Source of the DNA: Pseudopedobacter sp044361595
GTDB taxonomy: Bacteria > Bacteroidota > Bacteroidia > Sphingobacteriales > Sphingobacteriaceae
NCBI GenBank assembly: GCA_044361595.1
Contig: JBIKIN010000001.1
Location: 124,001 to 188,000, forward strand
Direction of reading: 5' to 3'
DNA: 64,000 nt
How positions within the stretch are numbered: the stretch's first letter is position 1; each line of letters opens with the position of its first letter. Below are positions 34,469 through 44,438 of the stretch, in pieces. Under the pieces are notes generated by a model, which did not search any database, had not been told where the DNA came from, and saw only the letters and a list, made by a program, of their open reading frames with translations. Made by a program: the position numbers and the translations under genes.

Positions 34469-34514
34469 GCACAAGTCCCCTAACCCTCTTTCTTATCACT
34501 CGGAAGACTTGCGC
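34469..34514 (-). repeat. Hairpin repeat D
   Basis: Arms GCACAAGTC (34469-34477) and GACTTGCGC (34506-34514), one mismatch; opposite orientation to copies B and C, same as copy A at 4091. The centre is unrelated to the others. It lies in the gene-free 34346-34655 stretch, which holds nothing else that I can support. Confidence 0.65.
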
Positions 34515-34655
34515 CAGTTTCGGGCTTTACTAAAATTCAATTAAGTTTATACTCGGGCAAAACCAAAGAAAAAAGTCAAGCAAATCTTTATATTAGCTAA
34601 AAATTATAAAATACCCACTTCATTTTTTTATCCCAAAACAGCTTAAACTTCAATA

Positions 34656-36191
34656 ATGATAAAATACTACTTCATACTACTTTTCAGTTTTTTAACCAAT
34701 CAATTGGTTTGGGCGCAATCAACTGAGGTTTTAAACATTAGAAAATACGGGACTAAAAATGCCGAGGGGATTATGAAAGAGTTCTCTACATTTCTTTCTA
34801 TACCCAATGTCGCTGCCGACCCAATCGGTCAACAAAAAAATGCCAATTACATTATGGAAATGATGAACAAAAGAGGCATTCAGAAAGTGCAACTATTGGA
34901 GGCCGCTACCAAAGGCGTTCCGCCTGCTGTTTATGGCGAGGTTATGGTTCCCGGGGCTAAACAAACCCTCATATTTTATGCTCACTATGATGGGCAACCC
35001 GTAAATCCAGCACAATGGGCAAAAGAATTGAATCCGTTTCAGCCTAAATTATTTTCGAAAGCGATAGATCAATGTGGGATCAATATTCCTTCTCCTTCCG
35101 ATGGAATTTATAACAACGAATGGAGAATTTACGCCAGGGGTGCTTCTGATGACAAGGCAGGAATTGCTGCCATACTAAATGCTTACGATGCCATCAATAA
35201 AAGTGGTTTAAAACCTAATTATAATCTTAAATTTTTCTTTGAAGGCGAAGAAGAACTCGGTTCTCCACACCTTAACGAAATATTGGAAAAACATGCCTCA
35301 TTATTGCAATCCGATCTTTGGATTATTTGCGATGCACCCGTCCATCAATCAGGAAAAAAACAAATTATTTTTGGAGTACGTGGAGATACCAATATGGAAC
35401 TTACCGTTTATGCTTCCAAGAGACCATTACATAGCGGCCATTATGGAAATTGGGTTCCAAACCCAGCCATGATGCTAGCAAAACTGCTATCTTCTATGAA
35501 AGATGAAAGCGGCAGAGTAACCATCAAAGGATTTTATGATGATGTAACCCCATTAACTCCTTTCGAACAAAAGGCTTTGAACGAAGTGCCATCTGTTGAG
35601 GAACAAATGAAAAAAGAACTTGGAATTTCTGCCTCAGAAATGAAAGGTGTAAGCCTAAGCGATGCCATAAATTTACCCTCGCTAAATATCAATGGAATGC
35701 AAAGCGGTAATGTAGGGAAAATGGCTTCCAATCAAATTCCAACTTATGCAACTGCTGTTCTCGATTTAAGATTAGTATTGGGTAATGATTGGAAAAGACA
35801 GCAACAAAAAGTGATTGAACACATCAAAGCGCAAGGCTATTATGTCACTAATCAAGAGCCTACTAACGAAGAAAGAGAACTTTATCCAAAAATTATCAAA
35901 GTATCACCTGGTGAGGATGGAATGAATGCTCAGCGTACTTCTATGGATTTACCAATTATTCAGAAAGTTATTGCTGCAGTTAAAACGACAACTAATAACC
36001 AAATTGTATTGCAACCGACCATGGGCGGCAGCCTTCCCCTTTTCTTATTCGAAAAATATTTAAACGCCAAAACTGTAACTGTTCCAATAGCCAATCATGA
36101 TAATAACCAACATGCCGAGAATGAAAATATACGCTTAGGAAATTTGTTTGATGGCATAGAAACTATGGGTGCGTTGATGTTGCTTAAATAG
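34656..36191 (+). CDS. M20-family metallopeptidase, exported
   Basis: A 511-residue zinc peptidase with a signal peptide (1-20, ending in VWAQ). Metal and catalytic motifs: FYAHYDGQPV (His and Asp), GASDDKAGIAAI (bridging Asp), FEGEEELGSPHL (base Glu and metal Glu), CDAPVHQ, and a C-terminal NHDNNQHAENE with the last His. A dimerisation domain lies between about residues 250 and 390. The periplasmic location suggests use of peptides outside the cytoplasm. Right of the accessory island, with no linked gene. Confidence 0.9.
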   Translation: MIKYYFILLFSFLTNQLVWAQSTEVLNIRKYGTKNAEGIMKEFSTFLSIPNVAADPIGQQKNANYIMEMMNKRGIQKVQLLEAATKGVPPAVYGEVMVPGAKQTLIFYAHYDGQPVNPAQWAKELNPFQPKLFSKAIDQCGINIPSPSDGIYNNEWRIYARGASDDKAGIAAILNAYDAINKSGLKPNYNLKFFFEGEEELGSPHLNEILEKHASLLQSDLWIICDAPVHQSGKKQIIFGVRGDTNMELTVYASKRPLHSGHYGNWVPNPAMMLAKLLSSMKDESGRVTIKGFYDDVTPLTPFEQKALNEVPSVEEQMKKELGISASEMKGVSLSDAINLPSLNINGMQSGNVGKMASNQIPTYATAVLDLRLVLGNDWKRQQQKVIEHIKAQGYYVTNQEPTNEERELYPKIIKVSPGEDGMNAQRTSMDLPIIQKVIAAVKTTTNNQIVLQPTMGGSLPLFLFEKYLNAKTVTVPIANHDNNQHAENENIRLGNLFDGIETMGALMLLK

Positions 36192-37145
<954 letters not shown>

Positions 37146-37149
37146 CCCT

Positions 37150-38154
37150 CTATTTTTTCTTATCATAACAATCAGCTTTGGTATTCACATTTTGATTATC
37201 CTGATAAACTGTATAACTAAAGCCTGGATGAATGCAATAAGCACCAATTTCTCCCTTTTTATTTAGAGCAATAAAACCCACTTGAAAGTTCTTGTAATTA
37301 ACCCCTGCTTTTTTTACCACTCTTTTCACGGCCTCCTCGCAAGCTTTTTGCGGAGATTTTCCTTGCCTCATGAGCTCTACAATTAAAAAGCTTCCTACTG
37401 TTTTTAAAATATCCTCGCCTAAACCTGTGGCTGTTGCACCACCAACTTCATTATCAATAAAAAGACCCGAGCCAATTATTGCCGAGTCTCCTACCCTTCC
37501 GCTCATTTTATAAGCTAATCCACTAGTAGTGCAAGCGCCAGATATATCTCCATTTTTATCAATGGCTAACATGCCAATGGTATCGTGATTTTCTATATTG
37601 ATGATGGGTTTATATTCCGACTTTTCTTTCCATCTCTCCCAAGCCTTCTTAGAAGATTCGGTTAACAAGTTTTCTTTCTTAAATCCTTGTTCGTAGGCAA
37701 ACTGCTCGGCACCTAAACCTGCTAATATAACATGTGGAGTATTTTGCATTACTTTTTTAGCTAAAGAAACTACATGAGTAATATTTTGAACATTTACCAC
37801 AGCACCATAATTACCGTCTTTATCCATTACACAAGCATCTAAAGTAACATGGCCATCTCTATCTGGCGAACCTCCCTTTCCAACAGTAGAATTTTTCACA
37901 TCAGCTTCCTCAACCATACAACCTTGCTCAACAGCATCTAACGCCGATTGATTTTTTTGAATCACCTCCCAAGCTTTGGCTGTTGCATTAGGGAAATTCC
38001 AAGTTGCAATAACAATTGGTTTTACAACATGAGCAGTATTTTGATCTTCAATAAGTGCTGTAGGATGCTCTTTACCATAAGATAGCAAACTACTCCCAGC
38101 GACCAAACTTAGACTCGTAATTGATGCTTTTTGAAGAAAATTTCTGCGTTTCAT
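37150..38154 (-). CDS. N4-(beta-N-acetylglucosaminyl)-L-asparaginase family, exported
   Basis: A 334-residue Ntn-hydrolase. The N-terminus MKRRNFLQKASITSLSLVAG has a twin-arginine-like signal. The self-cleavage site HDTIGMLAID near residue 190 gives the new N-terminal Thr; GRVGDSAIIGSGLFIDN and GGATATGLGEDILK complete the glycosylasparaginase pattern. It removes the sugar from Asn in glycoproteins, or is a plain asparaginase relative. Periplasmic, 70 bases from the chromate transporter on the same strand. Confidence 0.88.
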   Translation of the reverse strand: MKRRNFLQKASITSLSLVAGSSLLSYGKEHPTALIEDQNTAHVVKPIVIATWNFPNATAKAWEVIQKNQSALDAVEQGCMVEEADVKNSTVGKGGSPDRDGHVTLDACVMDKDGNYGAVVNVQNITHVVSLAKKVMQNTPHVILAGLGAEQFAYEQGFKKENLLTESSKKAWERWKEKSEYKPIINIENHDTIGMLAIDKNGDISGACTTSGLAYKMSGRVGDSAIIGSGLFIDNEVGGATATGLGEDILKTVGSFLIVELMRQGKSPQKACEEAVKRVVKKAGVNYKNFQVGFIALNKKGEIGAYCIHPGFSYTVYQDNQNVNTKADCYDKKK

Positions 38155-38224
38155 TAATCTGTTGTACTTGTATCTTATTTATAAAAAACTGTTCAAATGT
38201 TTTTAGGGTTTATTATAATTTTAC

Positions 38225-39436
38225 TTAACCCAGCAAAAACCCAGCAATAATACCAACTAAAATAATATATGGTGTTTTAATTTTGGTAAAACGCAAAACT
38301 AAAAAGGTGGCTAACATAATTCCATAGCTTATAAAGTTAACACCAATAGGTGCTACCAATAAGAAAAAAGCAGCAATCATAAAACCTACTGCAACAGCAT
38401 TAATTCCACTTAGAGAGCGCTTTATTCTGGTAATTTTCTTTAAATCGTTCCAAAAAGGCACAATAAATAAAATGAGAATTAAACCGGGTGCATTAATTCC
38501 AATAACCGCAATAAAACTCCCCAATATTTGCCCACCAATGCCATAACCTCTATTTCCTAAACTCATGGCGCCTAAAAAAGAGGTGAAAGAAAATGTGGGT
38601 CCGGGAATTATTTGTTGCAAAGCAAAACCAGTTAGAAATTCTTGTCCAGTTAGATAATGTTTAACATCCACAAACTCGGTATACATTAAGGGCACCAAAA
38701 CCTGTCCGCCTCCAAAAATAATAATCCCGTTACGGTAAAAATTCTCGAATAATCTGATAGGTAAACTAAAAGGCGAAGTGGTATTAACTATTGCTCCTAA
38801 TAAACCAAAAAACAATAAAATACCAATAAAATAAGCTACTTTTCTGGTATTAATATTAGCAAATAATCTTACCCTTAATTCATGTTCTTCTTGCTTTGCT
38901 TCAGTAGCCGAACTGATGATACCTCCAATTAATATTAAGATTGGAAAAGCATATGCGCTACGTAAAATCAAACTTGCTGCAATGGCACAAATGGCTAAAA
39001 TAATACTCACCTCAGATTTTAAAGCAGTTTTACCAAAACTATAAGCAGCAAACGCTACAATTCCTAAGGCAATGGGTTGTATATAGGAAAGAGATTTAGA
39101 AAACTCGGGACTTACCGATAATGCCTTAAAACTAATGGCAATAAAACACATGGCTGCCGCCGACGGTAATGCCCATATTAAAAAAGTTAACAGTGCAAAC
39201 CCTACACCTCCAAATTTATAAGCAATACCTACTAAAGTTTGTGTACTTGACGGGCCGGGTAAAATTTGTGTTAACGCATAAAGCTCCATCAGTTCTTCCT
39301 CGGTTAAATACTTACGCTTTTTCACAAAATCGTTCAATAAAATAGCTAAATGAGCTTGTGGCCCACCAAAAGACGTTAGCATAAACGCCAAAACATCTCC
39401 CAAAAAAACTAATTTTAAAAACCGCTTCCCTTTCAT
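38225..39436 (-). CDS. Chromate transporter-family protein (ChrA, two-domain form)
   Basis: A 403-residue integral membrane protein with about 12 hydrophobic segments and the two CHR halves in one chain: FLGDVLAFMLTSFGGPQAHLA with QILPGPSSTQT in the first, and GGGQVLVPLMY with QQIIPGPTFSFTSFLGA in the second. Such long ChrA proteins export chromate in known cases; real substrates in this organism are unknown. No chrB-like regulator is adjacent. Confidence 0.9.
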   Translation of the reverse strand: MKGKRFLKLVFLGDVLAFMLTSFGGPQAHLAILLNDFVKKRKYLTEEELMELYALTQILPGPSSTQTLVGIAYKFGGVGFALLTFLIWALPSAAAMCFIAISFKALSVSPEFSKSLSYIQPIALGIVAFAAYSFGKTALKSEVSIILAICAIAASLILRSAYAFPILILIGGIISSATEAKQEEHELRVRLFANINTRKVAYFIGILLFFGLLGAIVNTTSPFSLPIRLFENFYRNGIIIFGGGQVLVPLMYTEFVDVKHYLTGQEFLTGFALQQIIPGPTFSFTSFLGAMSLGNRGYGIGGQILGSFIAVIGINAPGLILILFIVPFWNDLKKITRIKRSLSGINAVAVGFMIAAFFLLVAPIGVNFISYGIMLATFLVLRFTKIKTPYIILVGIIAGFLLG

Positions 39437-39439
39437 TTT

Positions 39440-39690
39440 GTTTAATTTTGAATGATTGAGTTTTGAATGAATGAATAGTTAAAATTTCGAAGGAATGAAT
39501 TTTGAATGATAGAATAAGTTAGCGACTAGTGATTCTTTCATTCCTTCCATCATTCCATCCTTCCATCATTCCTTCATTCCCTCATTCCTTCATTCCCTCA
39601 TTCCTTCATTCCCTCATTCCTTCATTCCCTCATTCCTTCATTCCTTCATTCCCTCATTCCTTCATTCCTTCCTTCCCTCATTCCTCCATC
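39440..39690. repeat. GAATGA/GGAATGA-type degenerate repeat tract (first locus)
   Basis: From about 39529 the plus strand is a run of CATTCCTTCATTCCCTCATTCC-like units (6-11 bp: CATTCC, TTCATTCC, CTCATTCC); 39440-39525 holds GAATGA and TGAATG copies in the other direction. On the minus strand the unit reads GAATGAAGG and GAATGAGG. It fills the gap between the transporter gene and a TPR gene. Two similar tracts flank the LOG gene at 60814 and 61545. Confidence 0.85.
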
Positions 39691-40004
39691 TCATCCAACA
39701 AACTATTATACACACCCAATAATTCACTTAAGGCATGCTGGTCTTTAATTCGTCTAGCAGTCTCAATTCCCTTTTCATAAATAGCTATAGCTTGGTCTGG
39801 TTTTTTAGATAATTCATATAATTTACCCAAATGATAGTAGGTACCAACATAGTCTTGGTGGTTTTCAACCAAATCTAAATAAAACCTTAAAGCCATTTCT
39901 TGGTTATTTAAACGAAGATATTCGGTTGCTAAAGCATATTTTAAAAATGGGTCATTTGGTTCATTGTCTAAGAACTCTAATAATTTCTCTAATCTGTTAA
40001 CCAT
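39678..40004 (-). CDS. Small TPR-repeat protein
   Basis: A 108-residue cytoplasmic protein. It has two to three TPR-like units: FLKYALATEYLRLNNQEMAL, VGTYYHLGKLYELSKKPDQA with IAIYEKGIETARRIKD, as expected for a small adaptor. Its 3' end (LLDEMEE) runs to the repeat tract. Function unknown. Confidence 0.75.
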   Translation of the reverse strand: MVNRLEKLLEFLDNEPNDPFLKYALATEYLRLNNQEMALRFYLDLVENHQDYVGTYYHLGKLYELSKKPDQAIAIYEKGIETARRIKDQHALSELLGVYNSLLDEMEE

Positions 40005-40029
40005 GTTTTATAAAGCCGTGTATTTAAAT

Positions 40030-40037
40030 TAAATTTG
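40030..40037 (+). promoter_or_regulatory. -7 promoter box TAAATTTG upstream of etfB
   Basis: Exact TAnnTTTG match about 88 bases before the etfB start, implying an ordinary 5' leader, unlike the leaderless genes in this window. Confidence 0.4.
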
Positions 40038-40124
40038 TAAAAAACCAATTATATGAAAAATCATGATTAATCAAAATTTTAAAATCAATCATGATTGTTT
40101 CATCACCAAAAAAAAAAATTAATA

Positions 40125-40865
40125 ATGATGAAAATTTTAGTTTGTATTAGTAACGTACCAGATACTACCACAAAAATAACTTTTACTAATGATAATACAG
40201 CGTTCAATCAGGCAGGTGTTCAATTTGTTTTGAATCCTTACGACGAGATTGCATTATCTAGAGCCATAGAGTTAACAGAAAATGGGAACGGTACTGTAAC
40301 AGTAATTAATGTAGGCGAAGCAATTACCGAGCCTACCATACGTAAAGCTTTAGCTATTGGCGCAACCGATGCAGTAAGAATTAACGCAGCTCCAAAAGAC
40401 GCTTATTTTGTTGCAAAACAAATTGCAGCTTACGCCAAATACCAAGCCTACGATTTAATTTTAACAGGTAGAGAATCTATAGATTATAACGGAGCAAAAG
40501 TTGCAGCCATGTTAGGCGAGTTTTTAGACATTCCTTCTGTTTCTATCATCAAAAAATTAGATGTTGATGGGAATAATGGAACTGTAGAGCGTGAAATTGA
40601 AGGTGGTAAAGAAGTAATTACCATCCCTTTTCCTTTTGTAGCAGGTACAGCAGAAGGCGTTGCCGAGTGGAAAATACCTAACATGAGAGGAATCATGAGT
40701 GCTCGTACAAAACCTTTAACAGTTGTGGAAGCTGTAGAAGTAAACACTTTACAAGAAATTGTAAAATTTGAAACTCCGGCACCAAGGGGAACTGTTAAAT
40801 TAGTTGATGCAGGCAGTCCAGATCAATTGGTAGAGCTTTTACACAGCGAAGCAAAAGTTTTTTAA
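40125..40865 (+). CDS. etfB: Electron transfer flavoprotein beta subunit
   Basis: A 247-residue subunit that carries electrons from acyl-CoA dehydrogenases with EtfA. Beginning MKILVCISNVPDTTTKI, then FVLNPYDEIALSRAIEL, ILTGRESIDYNGAKVAAMLGEFLDIP (the AMP/FAD-contact region), and VEWKIPNMRGIMSARTKPL. I start at the ATG at 40125 or 40128, not at the in-frame TTG at 40095, since the family begins MKI. EtfA lies 224 bases downstream on the same strand, an unusually wide gap. Confidence 0.93.
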   Translation: MMKILVCISNVPDTTTKITFTNDNTAFNQAGVQFVLNPYDEIALSRAIELTENGNGTVTVINVGEAITEPTIRKALAIGATDAVRINAAPKDAYFVAKQIAAYAKYQAYDLILTGRESIDYNGAKVAAMLGEFLDIPSVSIIKKLDVDGNNGTVEREIEGGKEVITIPFPFVAGTAEGVAEWKIPNMRGIMSARTKPLTVVEAVEVNTLQEIVKFETPAPRGTVKLVDAGSPDQLVELLHSEAKVF

Positions 40866-41089
40866 ATGTTTTAGGGCGTTTATATGGGCTGTACACTATA
40901 TCTTTTTTGTCACCCTGAGCGGAGTCGAAGGGCACACAAAAAAGGATGTCGCTGCCATCCCCGCCTGTTTTTCGGGCAGGCCTAACGCAAAACCATATTG
41001 AACGAAAAACATTTTCGCAAAACAAATCTTAAATAAAATGCACCGTCCACTGGCAGGTAGCATCAATAAAAATATAAAACAATAAAAAT
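40866..41089. repeat. Dispersed-repeat insertion between etfB and etfA
   Basis: Contains GTCACCCTGAGCGGAGTCGAAG (40909-40930), flanked by poly-T/poly-A runs, and CCCGCCTGTTTTTCGGGC (40960-40977), both shared with other sites in this window (42197; 20159; and the 84-bp array). No gene. The repeat splits the two etf genes, which are often adjacent. Confidence 0.75.
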
Positions 41090-42067
41090 ATGTCTGTTTT
41101 AGTATATGTAGAAAATGCCGAAGGCAAATTCAAAAAATCAATATTCGAGGCGGTTTCTTATGCAAAAGCAATCGCAAACCAAATGGGGACAAATTTAGTT
41201 GCCATCTCTATAGGTGATGTGGCGCAAGATGCACTTGCAAATTTAGGAACTTATGGTGCAGAAAAAGTACTTCATGTTAACAACGAAAAATTAAAAACAT
41301 TTGTAAACCAAGCTTATGCATCGGTAATTGCTCAAGCTGCAAAAAAAGAAGATGCTAGTGTGGTTGTACTTTCTAATTCTTTTTCTGGCAAAGGTTTAGC
41401 GCCACGTATTGGTGTAAAATTAGAAGCTGCCGTTGCTGATGGAGCCATAGAGTTACCCAATACAGATGGCGGTAAATTTACCATCAAAAAAACAGCTTTC
41501 TCTAATAAAGCATTTGCTTATGTAGAAATGAACTCGGCAGTTAAAGTAATTTCATTAACACCAAACTCATACAAAGTGGTTGATGGTGGCTCAGTAGCTA
41601 GCATAGAAGACTTTACTGTAGAAAATAAAGCTTCAGATTTTACAGCAATGGTTAAAGATATTGTTAGAGCAACAGATAAAATTTCTTTACCAGATGCTGA
41701 ATTAGTAGTAAGTGCAGGCCGTGGATTAAAAGGTCCAGAAAATTGGGCTATGGTAGAAGAATTGGCTAATTTATTAGGTGCGGCAACAGCTTGTTCTAAG
41801 CCAGTATCTGATGCTGATTGGCGTCCGCACAGCGAACACGTTGGACAAACAGGTATTGCTATTTCTCCTAATTTATATATCGCAATTGGTATTTCAGGCG
41901 CTATTCAGCATTTAGCAGGTGTGTCATCGTCTAAAGTAATTGTTGTGATAAACAAAGACCCAGAAGCACCATTTTTTAAAGTAGCAGATTACGGTATTGT
42001 AGGTGATGCTTTTGATGTGATACCAAAAATAATAGAATCTGTAAAATCTTTAAAAGCAAATTCTTAA
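41090..42067 (+). CDS. etfA: Electron transfer flavoprotein alpha subunit
   Basis: A 325-residue FAD-binding subunit. The N-terminal part carries the EtfB-interacting domain; the C-terminal FAD domain has VSAGRGLKGPENW, DADWRPHSEHVGQTGIAISPNLYIAIGISGAIQHLAG and VVINKDPEAPFFKVADYGIVGD. These are the usual FAD site and the KDPEAPF signature. Complete. It probably shares its message with etfB despite the repeat-filled gap, unless a terminator there intervenes. Confidence 0.94.
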   Translation: MSVLVYVENAEGKFKKSIFEAVSYAKAIANQMGTNLVAISIGDVAQDALANLGTYGAEKVLHVNNEKLKTFVNQAYASVIAQAAKKEDASVVVLSNSFSGKGLAPRIGVKLEAAVADGAIELPNTDGGKFTIKKTAFSNKAFAYVEMNSAVKVISLTPNSYKVVDGGSVASIEDFTVENKASDFTAMVKDIVRATDKISLPDAELVVSAGRGLKGPENWAMVEELANLLGAATACSKPVSDADWRPHSEHVGQTGIAISPNLYIAIGISGAIQHLAGVSSSKVIVVINKDPEAPFFKVADYGIVGDAFDVIPKIIESVKSLKANS

Positions 42068-42082
42068 TTTTAAAGAAAATAA

Positions 42083-42123
42083 AAACTCGTTTATAAAATG
42101 TCAAACATTTTGTAAACGAGTTT
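42083..42123. terminator. Strong hairpin terminator of etfA
   Basis: Arms AAACTCGTTTA...AAAATGT (42083-42101) and ACATTTT...TAAACGAGTTT (42105-42123) with one mismatch and a 3-base loop, T-rich after. An obvious terminator 16 bases beyond the stop codon. Confidence 0.85.
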
Positions 42124-42196
42124 ATTGTATTTAGTTTTGCGTGAAGGATTGTCCAAAGGAGTTTTTTGAAACTTCGGAAAAGTGTTATCTTTTTTT

Positions 42197-42220
42197 GTCA
42201 TCCTGAGCGGATTCGAAGGA
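42197..42220. repeat. Dispersed repeat GTCATCCTGAGCGGATTCGAAG
   Basis: Single copy of the short Bacteroidota repeat also seen at 40909 and inside the 84-bp array. It is flanked by A/T runs that could form the arms of a hairpin. Confidence 0.7.
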
Positions 42221-42311
42221 TAAACAAAAAAACCGTCAGCTGAGGGACTTACTCTAGTTTTTTACACGAGGGATACGCCTAACAAAAAGCGATTTTGGGA
42301 AAAATTTAAGA

Positions 42312-42902
42312 ATGAAGAAATTAAAGTTAGATATTATTGGTTTGTCATACAGCCAAACACAATCTGGAGCTTATGCACTAGTTTTGGGTGAGGTAAATGG
42401 AAGAAGGAGATTGCCGATTATTATTGGTGGTTTTGAAGCTCAAGCAATTGCAATAGAAATTGAAAAAATGACACCTAGCAGGCCGCTAACTCACGATTTA
42501 TTCAAATCTTTTTCAGAAGCTTTTAACATAACTGTACAAGAAGTTATCATTTACAATCTTGTTGATGGTGTCTTTTTTAGTAAATTAATGTGTACTGATG
42601 GCAAAAAAAGTATAGAAATTGATGCTCGATCGTCTGATGCTATAGCTTTAGCTGTTCGTTTTGGTTGCTCTATTTTTACTTACGAATTTATTTTAGCAAG
42701 TGCCGGTATTGTAATTGAAGGTAATGATTTTGTGTTTTTAGATAATATTGAGCCTAGCGAAGAACCTAAAGTAAAATCTAGTAGTTATAATTCTTTTTCT
42801 GACGAAGAATTGCAAACCAAATTACAAGAAGCTTTAGCAGAAGAAGCATACGAAAAAGCAGCAAAAATTAGAGACGAGATTAGCAAAAGAAAAGCTAATT
42901 GA
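42312..42902 (+). CDS. Bifunctional nuclease-domain (DUF151) protein with UVR motif
   Basis: A 196-residue cytoplasmic protein. Residues 1-130 are the DUF151 bifunctional nuclease domain (LPIIIGGFEAQAIAIEIE, RPLTHDLFKSF, DARSSDAIALAVRFGC). Residues 160-196 are a UVR motif (ELQTKLQEALAEEAYEKAAKIRDEI) as in UvrB/UvrC, used for protein contacts. Nuclease activity is known for plant and bacterial homologues; the target in bacteria is not clear. A nucleoside transporter follows about 95 bases later. Confidence 0.88.
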   Translation: MKKLKLDIIGLSYSQTQSGAYALVLGEVNGRRRLPIIIGGFEAQAIAIEIEKMTPSRPLTHDLFKSFSEAFNITVQEVIIYNLVDGVFFSKLMCTDGKKSIEIDARSSDAIALAVRFGCSIFTYEFILASAGIVIEGNDFVFLDNIEPSEEPKVKSSSYNSFSDEELQTKLQEALAEEAYEKAAKIRDEISKRKAN

Positions 42903-42997
42903 TTAAAATCCAATAAATCTTATTTTCTAAGATATTAGCTAAATTATATTGTTGATAATACATATATTGGCTTTTTATTTTTCATTTATTATTAGGT

Positions 42998-44242
42998 ATG
43001 AGTATTAAAACTAGGTTAATTGCCATGAGTTTCTTGCAATTTTTTGTATGGGGATCATGGTTAATTTCTTTAGGTGGCTACATGATTGTAACACTTAATT
43101 TTACAGGTGTAGAAGTTGGAAGTATATTCTCTACAATGGGAATTGCCTCTTTGTTTATGCCTGCCATCATGGGTATTATATCTGATAGATTTTACAATGC
43201 AGAAAAAGTACTTGGTTTTTGCCATATTGTAGGTGCAGCTTTGCTGTTATTAGCTTCTAATGTAACAGACTACCCTACTTTATACATCATCATGCTGTTT
43301 AACTCTATGTTTTACATGCCTACTATTGCGTTATCTAATACGGTTTCTTATAATGCGTTAGAAAAAAACGGATTAGATATTGTTAAGTCTTTCCCGCCAA
43401 TTAGAGTTTGGGGAACAATAGGTTTTATTGCCGCCATGTGGATTGTTGATATTCTAGATTGGACTAAAAGCCCATATCAACTCTACTTAAGTGGTGGTTC
43501 TGCCCTACTGTTAGGTTTGTATTCATTTACTATGCCTAAACGTCCACCATTAAAATCTAGTGATGCTAAAAGTTTCGCAAACAGTGTAGGATTAGATGCT
43601 TTTGTGCTTTTCAAAAGCAAAAAAATGGCTATCTTCTTTGTTTTCTCTATGTTTTTAGGTGCAGCTTTACAAATTACCAATCTATTTGGTGGTTCTTTTT
43701 TAGACGATTTTAAGACCCTTTATCCAGGCACTTTTGGGGTTGAGCATCCTAACTTATTATTATCGATATCTCAAATTTCTGAGACCTTATTTATATTAAC
43801 CATTCCGTTTTTCTTACAAAAATTTGGTATTAAAAAAGTAATGCTTTTTAGTATTATAGCTTGGGTTTTTAGATTTGGATTGTTTGCTGTAGGCAACCCT
43901 GGCGGAGGATTGTTTCTGTTAATTTTATCGATGATCATTTACGGAATGGCATTTGATTTTTTCAATATATCTGGTTCTTTATTTGTTGAGCGAGAAGCCG
44001 ACCCTAAAATTAGAGCGAGTGCCCAAGGTTTATTTATGATCATGACTAATGGACTAGGTGCATTTTTTGGTGGTATTTTAAGCGGTTGGGTGGTAGATTA
44101 TTTTACCAAAGATGGCGTTAGAGATTGGCAAAATATTTGGTTCTCTTTTGCAGGTTATGCCCTAGTTTTAGCCATTATATTTCCAATTATATTTAAATAC
44201 AAACACAGTAAAGACGAATTGGTGAAAGATTTAGCTCATTAG
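42998..44242 (+). CDS. Nucleoside:H+ symporter-family transporter (NupG-like MFS)
   Basis: A 414-residue membrane protein with about twelve hydrophobic segments. The start MSIKTRLIAMSFLQFFVWGSWLISLGGYM and SFPPIRVWGTIGFIAAMW are typical of the NupG nucleoside symporter branch of the MFS. The last helices follow READPKIRASAQGLFMIMTNGLGAFFGG. Likely imports nucleosides; this fits with the nucleoside phosphorylase at 15068, though they are not linked. Confidence 0.87.
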   Translation: MSIKTRLIAMSFLQFFVWGSWLISLGGYMIVTLNFTGVEVGSIFSTMGIASLFMPAIMGIISDRFYNAEKVLGFCHIVGAALLLLASNVTDYPTLYIIMLFNSMFYMPTIALSNTVSYNALEKNGLDIVKSFPPIRVWGTIGFIAAMWIVDILDWTKSPYQLYLSGGSALLLGLYSFTMPKRPPLKSSDAKSFANSVGLDAFVLFKSKKMAIFFVFSMFLGAALQITNLFGGSFLDDFKTLYPGTFGVEHPNLLLSISQISETLFILTIPFFLQKFGIKKVMLFSIIAWVFRFGLFAVGNPGGGLFLLILSMIIYGMAFDFFNISGSLFVEREADPKIRASAQGLFMIMTNGLGAFFGGILSGWVVDYFTKDGVRDWQNIWFSFAGYALVLAIIFPIIFKYKHSKDELVKDLAH

Positions 44243-44388
44243 GTTAATCAATAGATTTTATTATTGGTAACCTGACAAATTAAAATGGCTTGATTTTTGA
44301 GGTTAATATTTTGGAATTTATGAATAAATTTTTGTATAAAAATCCCTAACATTTTCTGATTATTTACGTTAAAAGAGTCAAAGTTTCT

Positions 44389-44396
44389 TAACTTTG
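44389..44396 (+). promoter_or_regulatory. -7 promoter box TAACTTTG of rpoD
   Basis: Exact TAnnTTTG match 42 bases before the ATG of the sigma factor gene; a TTTA at 44363-44366 is a weak -33 candidate (22-base spacing). It implies a leader of about 35-40 bases. Confidence 0.5.
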
Positions 44397-44438
44397 CAGA
44401 CTTTATATTACAATAGCACAAGCGAAACAACACAATAG

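Noticed and set aside
34040..34520. Integron attC sites
   Set aside because: The hairpins lack the RYYYAAC/GTTRRRY core sites, and no integron integrase is visible.
39529..39780. Plus-strand frame of IPSFPHSF repeats
   Set aside because: Translation of the CATTCC repeat tract and antisense of the TPR gene.
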